NCBI RefSeq assembly: GCF_902806995.1
Contig: NZ_LR777654.1
Span: 1,116,001-1,180,000, forward strand
Length of the DNA stretch: 64,000 bases
Direction of reading: 5' to 3'
From: Chlamydiifrater volucris
Lineage (GTDB): Bacteria > Chlamydiota > Chlamydiia > Chlamydiales > Chlamydiaceae
Positions within the stretch are counted from its first letter, which is position 1; the number at the start of each line of letters is the position of its first letter. The position numbers and the translations under genes are program-made. A model generated the notes under the pieces. It searched no databases. It was not told the origin of the DNA and saw only the letters and a program-made list of their open reading frames with translations. This document shows, piece after piece, positions 26,791 to 35,729 of the stretch.

Positions 26791-27687
26791 TCAAGGCTCT
26801 CCCACGAGTTTAATGTGGAAAGAGATATTTTTCGAGTTTTTGTGTTTTTTTACAAAATCTTCGAAAGAAATTTTGTGAATTTTTGATAAAACATACTGCT
26901 TGTTAAGTTCTGTTTCTGATTCGTATATAAGGCAGTTTAACAACTCTCCCGTGGGGGAGATAGAAAGTTGCATGCGTAATATTCCTGGTAAGGGTAAAAC
27001 CAGGTGTTTACGTAAAAGCTGAGTCAAGTTTTCTGGGTTTAATCCTACAGAATTTTCTGCATCATCTCCGGTGGAAACAAAAACAGCTGTTTTCCTCAGT
27101 ACGGGATCATGTAAACGTTTGTTATCTGCTTCCAAACGTTTAGTCATCTCGTTAGCCATCTTTGCTAATTCGCGGAGTTTTTCGTTTCGGTAGTTATCTG
27201 CAGTATTTTGTTTCTGCTGAGATGGGGCATCGGTTTTTGTGTTAAGAATAACTTTTGTCGGAGGAGAAGGAAGTTTTTCTTTAAATGTTTTTTGCTCTCT
27301 TGAGGTCTCTGAAGGGAGTTTCTGTGGTGACTGTTTAGAGGGTAGAGTTTTCTCAGAAATTTCTTTGGGAGTAAGTGTTTGTGAAGAGAGGAGAGAGGAT
27401 TGCACAGTGGAAGAATATTCTCGGGCCTCAAGGCTTTTTGATGAGGATATTCCTTCCTGTGGGCGAGAGCTTGGTATGGCAGTTGGGGAAAGAAGAGGTG
27501 TTGATGAGTTCCCGACTCGTTGCTCTGACGATAACAAAGATGTTTCTACGAAAGTTTCCACAAAATGTTCTCGTAACTTTATGAGAGGCCGTTTGGAGGG
27601 AGCAATGTCTAAAGATAATAGCGAAATACAAACAACATGAAGGCTTAAAGAAAAAAATGCTTTGCCAAAGGGAAAGTTTTTATTCAC
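26791..27687 (-). CDS. TolA/TonB-like energy transducer
   Basis: 298 residues. N-terminal anchor (about 11-29), then a long Ser/Pro/Lys-rich low-complexity region (about 55-165) as expected for a periplasm-spanning stalk, a short charged helix, and a C-terminal TonB/TolA-like domain (about 215-298, with RKHLVLPLPGILRMQLSISP). Starts with GTG overlapping the exbD stop (GTGA). Sequence conservation is weak, so TolA is assigned mainly from position and architecture (CT598). Confidence 0.75.
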   Translation of the reverse strand: MNKNFPFGKAFFSLSLHVVCISLLSLDIAPSKRPLIKLREHFVETFVETSLLSSEQRVGNSSTPLLSPTAIPSSRPQEGISSSKSLEAREYSSTVQSSLLSSQTLTPKEISEKTLPSKQSPQKLPSETSREQKTFKEKLPSPPTKVILNTKTDAPSQQKQNTADNYRNEKLRELAKMANEMTKRLEADNKRLHDPVLRKTAVFVSTGDDAENSVGLNPENLTQLLRKHLVLPLPGILRMQLSISPTGELLNCLIYESETELNKQYVLSKIHKISFEDFVKKHKNSKNISFHIKLVGEP

Positions 27688-28097
27688 GAACTCCTCAAAG
27701 CTACGTGGAGATCTTTAAATCCAACTGTTTCCACTTGGTCCTTTACTCTTCTGTAAGTTCCAAAAGAGGCTTTTTCATCATGCAAGAGGAGAGGAATAGC
27801 GCTAGGAAATTGTTGCTTTAAAGCTTTTAATTTTGCTGACAAGGAAGACAGATCTATTTCTTGATCGTTTACAGTGACTGTATTGTTGGCAAAAACTCGA
27901 AGGACTATTTCTGGTGATTTTTGTTCAGGAGAAGATGTATTTTTTGTTAATGAAGGGCAGAGGGTCACAGAATCCAAGCGAATAAAAGGGACAGAAACCA
28001 TAAATGTCATGAGAATGACAAAAACAACATCTATTAGTGGAGTGAGATTCACAGAAGGCTCGTCTTCCTCCTTGGAAGTAAATAGGAATCGTTTCAT
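27684..28097 (-). CDS. exbD: ExbD/TolR proton-channel subunit
   Basis: 137 residues. One transmembrane helix (about 19-40) with the proton-relay Asp in LTPLIDVVFVILMTFMV, then a periplasmic domain ending in TYRRVKDQVETVGFKDLHVAL. Works with ExbB/TolQ to energise the TolA-like protein. Nine bases after exbB. Confidence 0.95.
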   Translation of the reverse strand: MKRFLFTSKEEDEPSVNLTPLIDVVFVILMTFMVSVPFIRLDSVTLCPSLTKNTSSPEQKSPEIVLRVFANNTVTVNDQEIDLSSLSAKLKALKQQFPSAIPLLLHDEKASFGTYRRVKDQVETVGFKDLHVALRSS

Positions 28098-28106
28098 ACG
28101 AAAACC

Positions 28107-28799
28107 TTAAAGAGTATTTTGCCTGTACTTCACAGAGATAGCATTTAGAAGCAGGTAGGCAGTTTGTTCAATCTCAAAAGTTAGGGCATTTTCCTGCGCT
28201 TTTAAGTAGTTGTAGGTGATCAAAGAAGGAGCGGCTACTAACAAACCTGCTACTGTTGTACCTAAAGCCGTTGCTATCCCTGCCATTAGTGTTTCTCCGT
28301 TTGAGGTTCCCATCCCAGAAAAAGCCTCTAAGATTCCCCATACGGTCCCCAGAAGCCCAAGAAAAGGAGCCACGCTAATAGCAGTTGCTGGAATAAAATT
28401 ATTTCTCCCTAGTAAGGAACGATATTTAGGCATGACTACGCCGAAGAGGTTTTCCAAAGATAGAATATCTTCGCTAGAAAGAACAGGACCTTTGTCAGGA
28501 GAAGCTGCTCGGTTTTTATCCAGTAATTCAAGCGTTCCTCTCTTTAGAGTGTAGTACAAGTCGGCGAAGGGGCTGATCTCCGGATGAATATCCAGAGAGA
28601 GAGGAGTATTGCGGTTTTTTATTAGAAATTCTTTAAGGTTTCTGCCTGACTTACGAAAATTTTGTTGGACAGTGATCTTTTGCTGCAAAATTATCCACGT
28701 GAAGACGGAGATTAGTAGTAGTAATAAAAATATTGCTTTTCCGAAGAAGCCAGCCTCTTTATAAGCATAAAAAACGGGATTTTGGGCCAAAAGTATCAT
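28107..28799 (-). CDS. exbB: ExbB/TolQ proton-channel subunit
   Basis: 230 residues with three membrane helices (about 18-38, 128-150, 172-195). The MotA/TolQ/ExbB signature is VAPFLGLLGTVWGILEAF, followed by GIATALGTTVAGLLVAAPSL. Inner-membrane channel with ExbD. First gene of the tol-pal operon; a 22-base perfect palindrome lies in the divergent gap to dsbD. Confidence 0.95.
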   Translation of the reverse strand: MILLAQNPVFYAYKEAGFFGKAIFLLLLLISVFTWIILQQKITVQQNFRKSGRNLKEFLIKNRNTPLSLDIHPEISPFADLYYTLKRGTLELLDKNRAASPDKGPVLSSEDILSLENLFGVVMPKYRSLLGRNNFIPATAISVAPFLGLLGTVWGILEAFSGMGTSNGETLMAGIATALGTTVAGLLVAAPSLITYNYLKAQENALTFEIEQTAYLLLNAISVKYRQNTL

Positions 28800-28903
28800 G
28801 GGATCGAAATTCGGTGTTCTTTTTAAGTTAGCTGTAGTAGATAGAAAGAATTTAAACTCTCGACGATGATCCTAGCAGATTTTTATTATAGATCCAAGAT
28901 TGT

Positions 28904-28925
28904 TTTGTTAAAAATTTTTAACAAA
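28904..28925. promoter_or_regulatory. Perfect 22-base palindrome between exbB and dsbD
   Basis: TTTGTTAAAAA followed directly by its reverse complement TTTTTAACAAA, in a 200-base AT-rich divergent intergenic region. Symmetry without a loop fits a dimeric-repressor operator better than an RNA hairpin. The regulator is unknown. Confidence 0.4.
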
Positions 28926-28999
28926 TTAAATCTAAGGGTGGCTTTTATTATAAAATGAAATAATAATATATGGTTTTCACGTTATTTAGATAGTAAATT

Positions 29000-31132
29000 A
29001 TGTCCAAAATAAAATCTTATCTAGCAACATTTTGGGGTCTTCTTCTTGTCTTTGCCCCTACAGTTTCTCAGGGAAAAGAATTTTTTGCCGAAACGAATTC
29101 GTCGAAGGCTACTCTTATTTCTGAGTCCGCGCATATTTCTGAAGGGCAAGCTTTTCATTTAGCTGTTAAGTTGAAAGTCCCCGAAGGTGGGCACATATAT
29201 TGGAAAAATCCTGGGGAAATTGGGCAACCTCTGGAAATATCCTGGGAGATTCCTCAAGAGTTTCGTATTTCCGAAGAGTTTTGGCCTTGCCCAGAAATTT
29301 TTAAGGAAGCAGATATAACGAGTTATGGATACACGGGGTCTGTTTTAGTTATAGCGAAAATTATTCCCGCAGAAAGGTTAGTGGAGGGTAAGCATTATAT
29401 TTTTAAAGCTAAGGCAAACTGGTTGGCTTGTGCCAGTAGCTGCGAGCCAGAAGCGGCAGAAATGAAGTTGTCTCTGCAAGCAAGTTCTTTGGCTCCTAAA
29501 CTTAACAATGACAGCGCGGCAGATTTTGCCCAAACGCTCCTATCCCTACCTCGAATTATAGATAGAGAAAAGGAGTCTCTTGTAGCTATCAGAGAGGAGG
29601 AGAAAATTACTATCTCCTTACAAAGTTCTATAGCAGCCAAGATTTGTGGTGCTGAATTTATCCCAGAGACTAGAGACCAAGCCGTTGATTATTCTAGTGA
29701 GCAATTATTCTCTTCTAAAGACGGAGAAAAATTTACTCTAGTGGTAAAAACAACACCAGGTTCAGAGCAAGTTTCTTTTGTTAAAGGAATCCTGCTATTG
29801 AAGGATGAGGGGGGGAATGTTGCTCAAGCCCTGGCTGTAAACACAAATTTTGATGAAAAAATGCCCGGACTTGTGGAAGTTTCAGACTTAATTTCGTCGT
29901 CCTTCTTACTCATTCTAGCTTCTGCATTCCTAGGAGGATTACTATTAAACATTATGCCTTGTGTTTTGCCTTTGATTACTCTTAAGGTGTACAGTTTAGT
30001 AAAATCCTCTGGTGAACATAATTGTTCTGTGGTGAAAAATAGCTTAGCCTTTGTTTGTGGTGTTATCGGATGTTTTTGGGCTTTGGGCGCAGCAGCGGCT
30101 CTACTTAAGTTGTTAGGCCATAACATAGGGTGGGGTTTTCAGCTGCAAGATCCGACATTCTTAATGATTCTTATTTTGTCGATGTTTTTATTTTCTCTAA
30201 GTTCCTTAGGCTTATTTGAATTGGGGGCGATTTTTGTTAACTTAGGTAGCCATTATGATTCTTCTAGAAAACGTTCCGGATGGGCAGGTTCTTTTTTCAA
30301 CGGCGTTTTGGCTACGCTAATCACTACTCCTTGTACCGGCCCCTTTCTTGGTTCAGTGCTAGGATTGGTAATGTCTCTGCCGATTGTCAAACAAATAAGT
30401 ATTTTCACCAGTATGGGACTAGGAATGTCTTCGCCATATCTTGTGCTAGCTCTGTTTCCTAGACTGCTTGTTCTCCTGCCAAAACCTGGTGCTTGGATGG
30501 GAACATTTAAACAAATCACTGGGTTTTTGTTGATGGCTACCGTGGTTTGGTTGATTTGGATTTTTAGTGTGGAAACAAATGTTGAAGCTGTTAATCTTCT
30601 GTTAGTTGCTCTCCTGGTTGCTGCTTTTGCTGTGTGGATTTTGGGCCGATGGGGTTTGCCAATTACGCCCAGAAGGAAGAGATGCTTTGCTATTACTGTC
30701 TCAGTCGTGATATTGGGTTTTTCTTTGTTCTTAGGGGTGAAAGCTTCTTGGACTGAGAAAGATAGAACTGCCCCTTCCTTCCCTAACGCTGGGTGGGAAA
30801 AGTTTTCTAGAGAGAAAGTGGAAAAGTATCAAAGCCAGGGGCGAGGAGTTTTTGTTCATTTTACTGCTAAATGGTGTTTAACTTGCCAAGTGAACAAGCC
30901 AGTATTATATGCCCCAGAAGCCCAGCGCTTTTTCAAGAGTCGCAATATTGTAACCATGGAAGCCGATTGGACAAAAAAAGATTCTGCAGTTACTGAAGAA
31001 TTAGCTCGATTGGGTAGAGCTAGCGTGCCTACTTACGCTTATTACCCTCCAGGGAGATATTCAAAGCCTATCCTTTTGCCTCAGAATTTATCTCAGAAAG
31101 TCATAGAGACAACCATAGACTCTGTGACCTAG
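29000..31132 (+). CDS. dsbD: Thiol:disulfide interchange protein DsbD
   Basis: 710 residues. Signal peptide (about 1-25); N-terminal periplasmic domain to about 290, with cysteines in ANWLACASSCEPE; a membrane core of eight or so helices with the redox Cys pair in NIMPCVLPL and TTPCTGPFLG; and a C-terminal thioredoxin domain with FTAKWCLTCQVNKP. Carries electrons from cytoplasmic thioredoxin to periplasmic disulfide isomerases, relevant to the Cys-rich chlamydial envelope. Divergent from the tol operon. Matches CT595. Confidence 0.95.
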   Translation: MSKIKSYLATFWGLLLVFAPTVSQGKEFFAETNSSKATLISESAHISEGQAFHLAVKLKVPEGGHIYWKNPGEIGQPLEISWEIPQEFRISEEFWPCPEIFKEADITSYGYTGSVLVIAKIIPAERLVEGKHYIFKAKANWLACASSCEPEAAEMKLSLQASSLAPKLNNDSAADFAQTLLSLPRIIDREKESLVAIREEEKITISLQSSIAAKICGAEFIPETRDQAVDYSSEQLFSSKDGEKFTLVVKTTPGSEQVSFVKGILLLKDEGGNVAQALAVNTNFDEKMPGLVEVSDLISSSFLLILASAFLGGLLLNIMPCVLPLITLKVYSLVKSSGEHNCSVVKNSLAFVCGVIGCFWALGAAAALLKLLGHNIGWGFQLQDPTFLMILILSMFLFSLSSLGLFELGAIFVNLGSHYDSSRKRSGWAGSFFNGVLATLITTPCTGPFLGSVLGLVMSLPIVKQISIFTSMGLGMSSPYLVLALFPRLLVLLPKPGAWMGTFKQITGFLLMATVVWLIWIFSVETNVEAVNLLLVALLVAAFAVWILGRWGLPITPRRKRCFAITVSVVILGFSLFLGVKASWTEKDRTAPSFPNAGWEKFSREKVEKYQSQGRGVFVHFTAKWCLTCQVNKPVLYAPEAQRFFKSRNIVTMEADWTKKDSAVTEELARLGRASVPTYAYYPPGRYSKPILLPQNLSQKVIETTIDSVT

Positions 31133-31164
31133 TAGAAGATTTTTACTAGTTTTATTTACTAGGA

Positions 31165-31226
31165 ACAGGTAGTTTGATGTCCTCTCGTCTTTCCGTTTTG
31201 TTTGGAGAGACGATACGAGTACCTGT
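31165..31226 (+). promoter_or_regulatory. Structured leader upstream of tatD
   Basis: Nested inverted repeats: outer ACAGGTA/TACCTGT (31165-31171 and 31220-31226) and inner TCGTCTTTCC/GGAGAGACGA (31185-31194 and 31204-31213, one G-U). No T-run follows, so it does not look like a simple terminator for dsbD. It ends 28 bases before the tatD ATG. Confidence 0.4.
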
Positions 31227-31254
31227 CTAAGTCATAAGGTAACGGAAGGATTTT

Positions 31255-32058
31255 ATGTCTCTCATAGATGCGCATCTTCATCTTGCAGATCAATCTTTCC
31301 AAGATGATATTTGGGAAGTTTTGCTACGAGCTGAAGCAGAAGGCGTGGGAACTCTGCTTAACGTTTCTACGACTCAACAAGAATTAAAAAATGCTTTCCG
31401 CTATGCGGAGGCTTCTCCAAACATAAGATTTCTTCATGCTGCAGGAACTCCCCCTCAAGATGCTTTAGGAGATATGGAAGAGGATTTTGCTTTTTTCACC
31501 AAAACAGCTCGGGAAGGAAGGTTATCTGCTATTGGGGAGATTGGGTTAGATTATGGCTTTGTTCACAATGAGCAAGAGAAAGTCCGTCAACAAGAGGTTT
31601 TTAAGAAATATTTGTCTTTGGCTCTAGAATGTGATCTCCCGCCAGTAATTCATTGTAGGAATGCCTTTGAGGATTTTTTTGCCATAATAGATACTACTTA
31701 TAAGAATGGGCGACCTGGAATGTTACACTGTTTTACAGGATCTTCTGAGGAAGCTATGCAGCTAGTCGAAAGAGACTGGTACATTTCCATTAGTGGTATA
31801 GTCACTTTTAAGAATGCTGAGTCCTTGAGGGAAGTGTTACAAGCTTTGCCCTTAGAACTTCTTCTAATAGAAACGGATGCTCCCTATTTGGCTCCCGTGC
31901 CTTTTCGAGGGAAAAAAAATGAACCAGCTTTTATTCGGCATACTTTTGAAAAAATCTCTTCTTTGAAGGGAGTTTCTGTTTCAGAATTGGCAAACATAGT
32001 GAAGGCCAACATGTATCAGATGCTCTCTATCCATGAAAGAATTAGTGATTCTCAATAA
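31255..32058 (+). CDS. tatD: TatD family metal-dependent hydrolase
   Basis: 267 residues. TIM-barrel metallo-hydrolase; metal ligands in DAHLHL at residues 4-9, the Glu in AIGEIGLDYG, the His in PVIHCRNAFEDF, MLHCFTGSSEEA and the Asp in ETDAPYLAPVP. TatD proteins are 3'-5' exonucleases in several bacteria. The ATG follows GGAAGGA. Matches CT594; the succinate dehydrogenase genes follow. Confidence 0.95.
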   Translation: MSLIDAHLHLADQSFQDDIWEVLLRAEAEGVGTLLNVSTTQQELKNAFRYAEASPNIRFLHAAGTPPQDALGDMEEDFAFFTKTAREGRLSAIGEIGLDYGFVHNEQEKVRQQEVFKKYLSLALECDLPPVIHCRNAFEDFFAIIDTTYKNGRPGMLHCFTGSSEEAMQLVERDWYISISGIVTFKNAESLREVLQALPLELLLIETDAPYLAPVPFRGKKNEPAFIRHTFEKISSLKGVSVSELANIVKANMYQMLSIHERISDSQ

Positions 32059-32167
32059 GATAAGGAGATAACCTTCTTTAAGCTCGAGAATTCTTTGCCA
32101 GATTTTTCTTACAAATTTTTCCCTTTTCAGCTTATTTTGAAGAAATAAATTGAAACAGGAGCCTTTG

Positions 32168-33025
32168 ATGTATGAAAAAAGCAAGAAACCTTGTGTAGCT
32201 GGTGGTCGGTTTTCTTTTTTCTTGCGAGTACTTCACTCTATTTCTGGGGTAGCATTCACATTCTTTCTGTGTGAACATCTTCTTACAAATTTTTTGGCGT
32301 CGTCCTTTGGAGGTAACGGGAAGTTTTTTGTAGCTCTTGTCAATAGATTTCACGCTATCCCAGGCTTAAAATTTATAGAGATTTTCTGTTTAGCTTTACC
32401 TTTCATGGTACATGCTATCATTGGGGTAGTCTATGCAATTAATGGACAGTTTAATACGCACAGTAAGTATGGAAATACTCCAAAGTGTAATTTTGCAAGA
32501 AATCATGCTTACGTGTGGCAACGCGTTACAGCTTGGGCACTTCTATTAGCAGTAGGATTTCATGTAGTACACATGAGATTTGTTTTATACCCGTCCAAGG
32601 TGGAATGGAGAGGAAAATTTTATTTCGCCGTGACATCTCTTGGGAAACAAGTTCTTCCAACGGTGGGGGAAACAGCAGAATATCAAGTGCTGGTCCAGAA
32701 AGAAAGACTGGCTTTCCCCGATGAGTTGGAGAAAAATCTGGCTAATGAGAAAGTTCTAATATTGGCATCGAGTGCTGGCAAAGCCTTCCATTACATTGTT
32801 AGAAAGGCTTTGGCTTCACTCTGGGTAGCAATACTTTATACAATTCTTGTCTTAACTTCTGTGTTTCATGGTTTTAATGGGTTGTGGACGTTTTGTTCCC
32901 GATGGGGAGTTGTTGAAACAGCCAGGCAACAAAAAATTTTGCGTTTGGGAATTTATGGGATAATTATTCCTATATTTTCAATTTTGGGTGTTTACACCAT
33001 TTGGAGTTTACATTTTGCGTTTTAA
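32168..33025 (+). CDS. sdhC: Succinate dehydrogenase cytochrome b subunit
   Basis: 285 residues from the ATG at 32168, which has AGGA eight bases upstream; a TTG opens the frame six codons earlier. Five hydrophobic segments, with conserved His in FLCEHLLTN, FMVHAIIGV, FHVVHMRF and VFHGFNGLW as haem ligands. The single-subunit, di-haem type (SdhC of Bacillus/epsilonproteobacterial style) explains the absence of sdhD. Matches CT593. Confidence 0.93.
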   Translation: MYEKSKKPCVAGGRFSFFLRVLHSISGVAFTFFLCEHLLTNFLASSFGGNGKFFVALVNRFHAIPGLKFIEIFCLALPFMVHAIIGVVYAINGQFNTHSKYGNTPKCNFARNHAYVWQRVTAWALLLAVGFHVVHMRFVLYPSKVEWRGKFYFAVTSLGKQVLPTVGETAEYQVLVQKERLAFPDELEKNLANEKVLILASSAGKAFHYIVRKALASLWVAILYTILVLTSVFHGFNGLWTFCSRWGVVETARQQKILRLGIYGIIIPIFSILGVYTIWSLHFAF

Positions 33026-33040
33026 GTAAAAAGGCTTGTT

Positions 33041-34927
33041 ATGGGAAGAAGTGGTAGAGTTATCGTTGTCGGGGGAGGATTGGCTGGATTATCTGCAGCG
33101 ATAAAGTTAGCAGACGCTGGGCTGCTTGTGGAAATCATTTCTTTGACCAAAGTTAAGAGGTCACATTCTGTTTGTGCTCAAGGTGGAATAAACGCTGCAG
33201 TCAATCTCAAGGAAGGAGAGGAGGATTCTCCTCACAGACATGCTTACGATACGATAAAAGGGGGAGATTTTTTAGCAGATCAACCCCCTGTTTTAGAAAT
33301 GTGCTTGGCTGCTCCTAGAATTATCAGAATGTTGGATAATTGGGGATGTCCTTTCAACAGAAATTCAAAAGGGGAGTTGGATGTACGACGTTTTGGAGGA
33401 ACACTCTATAGTCGAACAGTGTTTTGTGGAGCGTCCACTGGTCAACAGTTGATGTATACTCTAGATGAGCAAGTACGACGCAGGGAAGTGGCCGGCCACA
33501 TTACGAAAAGAGAAAACCATGAGTTTGTCAGACTAGTGATGGATGACTCTGGACGGACATGTGGTGTTGTTCTCATGAATTTATTCAATAACCGTCTGGA
33601 GATTTTGTCAGCAGATGCTGTTGTCATAGCTACAGGCGGGCCTGGCGTTATATTTCGCTTGTCTACAAATTCTGTTTTTTGCACAGGGTCTGCTAATGGA
33701 AAATTATTCATGCAAGGTATGCACTACGCGAATCCTGAATTTATTCAGATCCATCCTTCAGCTATTCCAGGAAAAGACAAATTACGGTTGATATCAGAAT
33801 CTGTTCGAGGAGAGGGTGGACGAATTTGGGTCCCTGGGGATGCTTCGAAGACTTTGCTATTCCCTGATGGTTCGAAAAGGGCTTGTGGACAGACAGGAAA
33901 ACCTTGGTATTTCCTAGAAGAGATGTATCCCGCTTACGGAAATCTGGTTAGCAGAGATGTGGGAGCTAGAGCTATCTTGCAAGTGTGTGAAGCTGGAATG
34001 GGTATTGGGGGAGGTCAGGAAGTATTTTTAGATGTCACACACTTACCTGCTGAAAACAGAAAAAAATTGGAAGCTGTTTTAGAAATTTACAGAAAATTTA
34101 CCGGAGAAGATCCAAATACTACGCCTATGCGGATCTTTCCTGCTGTTCATTATTCCATGGGTGGGGCTTGGGTGGATTGGCCAGCTGCTGATGATATTGA
34201 TAGAAATAAACGCTACCGGCATATGACAAATTTAGAAGGCTGTTTCAATTGTGGGGAGTCAGATTTCCTATATCACGGAGCTAATCGGTTAGGGGCAAAT
34301 TCGCTATTATCTTGTATTTACGCAGGGTTTTTAACGGGCGATGAAGTAGCCGCTTTCATCAGAGATAAGGGACACCAAAATAAAGTTTCTTCTTCGGTTT
34401 TTGAAAATTCTCTAACGGAGGAAAAAGAATATAATGAGAAGTTATTGAAAAATTCTGGCAGAGAAAATGTTTTTCGTCTTCATGAAGAAATAGCGGACGT
34501 TATGGTGAAGAATGTCACAGTAAAAAGAAATAACAAAGACTTGAAAGACACCTTAGAAAAGCTTAAAGAGTTTCGAGAAAGATTTAACAATATAGGGATA
34601 CAAGATTCTTCAAAATTTGCCAACAAAACCTTCCATTTTGCTAGAAGGTTAAAGCCTATGCTTGAGCTGGCTTTAGCTATTACTAAGGGTGCTTTATTGC
34701 GAAATGAATTTAGGGGGTCGCATTTTAAACCGGAGTTCCCTGAACGAGACGACAAAAATTGGTTGAAGACAACTATTGCAAGTTACTCTCTAGATGAACC
34801 ATCTATTTCCTACGTGCCTGTTGATGTAAGACATGTTGTGCCAGTGTCCAGAGATTACACGAAGGGAAATAAAGAGGAAAAGATAGAGTTAATGAATGTA
34901 CCTCAAAATATAAAGCTGCCTGTATAG
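33041..34927 (+). CDS. sdhA: Succinate dehydrogenase flavoprotein subunit
   Basis: 628 residues. FAD-binding GGGLAGLSAAIKLADAG near residue 12, the flavin-attachment region RSHSVCAQGGINAAV, substrate residues in HPSAIPG and RGEGGRIW, the catalytic Arg in SRDVGARAI, and HYSMGGAWVD near the C-terminal part. Oxidises succinate to fumarate at the inner membrane. Fifteen bases after sdhC and nine before sdhB, one operon. Confidence 0.97.
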   Translation: MGRSGRVIVVGGGLAGLSAAIKLADAGLLVEIISLTKVKRSHSVCAQGGINAAVNLKEGEEDSPHRHAYDTIKGGDFLADQPPVLEMCLAAPRIIRMLDNWGCPFNRNSKGELDVRRFGGTLYSRTVFCGASTGQQLMYTLDEQVRRREVAGHITKRENHEFVRLVMDDSGRTCGVVLMNLFNNRLEILSADAVVIATGGPGVIFRLSTNSVFCTGSANGKLFMQGMHYANPEFIQIHPSAIPGKDKLRLISESVRGEGGRIWVPGDASKTLLFPDGSKRACGQTGKPWYFLEEMYPAYGNLVSRDVGARAILQVCEAGMGIGGGQEVFLDVTHLPAENRKKLEAVLEIYRKFTGEDPNTTPMRIFPAVHYSMGGAWVDWPAADDIDRNKRYRHMTNLEGCFNCGESDFLYHGANRLGANSLLSCIYAGFLTGDEVAAFIRDKGHQNKVSSSVFENSLTEEKEYNEKLLKNSGRENVFRLHEEIADVMVKNVTVKRNNKDLKDTLEKLKEFRERFNNIGIQDSSKFANKTFHFARRLKPMLELALAITKGALLRNEFRGSHFKPEFPERDDKNWLKTTIASYSLDEPSISYVPVDVRHVVPVSRDYTKGNKEEKIELMNVPQNIKLPV

Positions 34928-34936
34928 GAGGGTCTT

Positions 34937-35725
34937 TTGAGTAACGAGAAATTTTCGCGGACGTTTATATTAAAGGTTTTTCGAGGAACACCAGGTTGTC
35001 AGTTTTGGGAGCAGTTTTCTTTGCCTTTGCGGCCAGGGGAAAATGTTATAAGTGCTCTGATGGAAGTGGAGAAAAATCCCGTCAATATAGACGGAAAATC
35101 AGTTGATCCCATTGTATGGGAACAAGGTTGCTTGGAAGATGTTTGTGGATCCTGTTCCATGCTTATCAACGGAAGACCAGCTCAAGGTTGCACAGCATTG
35201 ATAGCTAATCTATTAGAGGAAACAGGGACAGACACTGTCACTTTAGCCCCTTTTACTAAGTTTCCTTTAATCAGAGATTTAATGGTTGATAGATCTATCA
35301 TGTTTGAGAACCTCAAAAGAGTACAGGCTTGGGTGGAGAATCCAATGGAGGGGGATAAATATGGAGTCGCTGTGTCTCAGGACCAACAGGAGTTAATGTA
35401 CACGTTGTCTACTTGCATGACTTGTGGTTGTTGTGCAGAATCGTGTCCACAAGTCCACGACGAATCGGACTTTATTGGGCCTGCACCCGTTTCACAGGCG
35501 CGACTTTTCAATACTTATCCAGGAGACAGAAATACGAGAAAGCGATTGAAGGTTCTGGCAAGCAGAGGAGGTTTAGAGGGGTGTGGGCAAGCGCAAAATT
35601 GCGTAAGAGTTTGTCCCAAAAAATTACCTTTAACGGAAAGTATTTCTGCTATGGGAAGAGCTGTTTTGAAACATGAAGTTTTTTCTTTTTTTAGCTCCTT
35701 CTTTAAGAAAAAAAAGAAAAAATAA
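34937..35725 (+). CDS. sdhB: Succinate dehydrogenase iron-sulfur subunit
   Basis: 262 residues starting at TTG, which has AGGAGG five bases upstream. [2Fe-2S] cysteines in QGCLEDVCGSCSMLINGR and AQGC; [4Fe-4S]/[3Fe-4S] cysteines in CMTCGCCAESCPQ and CGQAQNCVRVCPK. The C-terminus ends in six Lys encoded by an A-rich tract (A8 then A6), immediately before the MOMP cassette array, whose first open frame ends only five bases away on the other strand. Confidence 0.96.
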   Translation: MSNEKFSRTFILKVFRGTPGCQFWEQFSLPLRPGENVISALMEVEKNPVNIDGKSVDPIVWEQGCLEDVCGSCSMLINGRPAQGCTALIANLLEETGTDTVTLAPFTKFPLIRDLMVDRSIMFENLKRVQAWVENPMEGDKYGVAVSQDQQELMYTLSTCMTCGCCAESCPQVHDESDFIGPAPVSQARLFNTYPGDRNTRKRLKVLASRGGLEGCGQAQNCVRVCPKKLPLTESISAMGRAVLKHEVFSFFSSFFKKKKKK

Positions 35726-35729
35726 TTGT

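Noticed and set aside
27239..27640. 133-codon plus-strand frame opposite the TolA-like gene
   Set aside because: A shadow of the biased Ser/Pro/Lys-rich region on the coding strand.
35695..35725. Phase-variable poly-A tract at the end of sdhB
   Set aside because: The runs (A8 and A6) only affect the last Lys codons; slippage would hardly matter for function.
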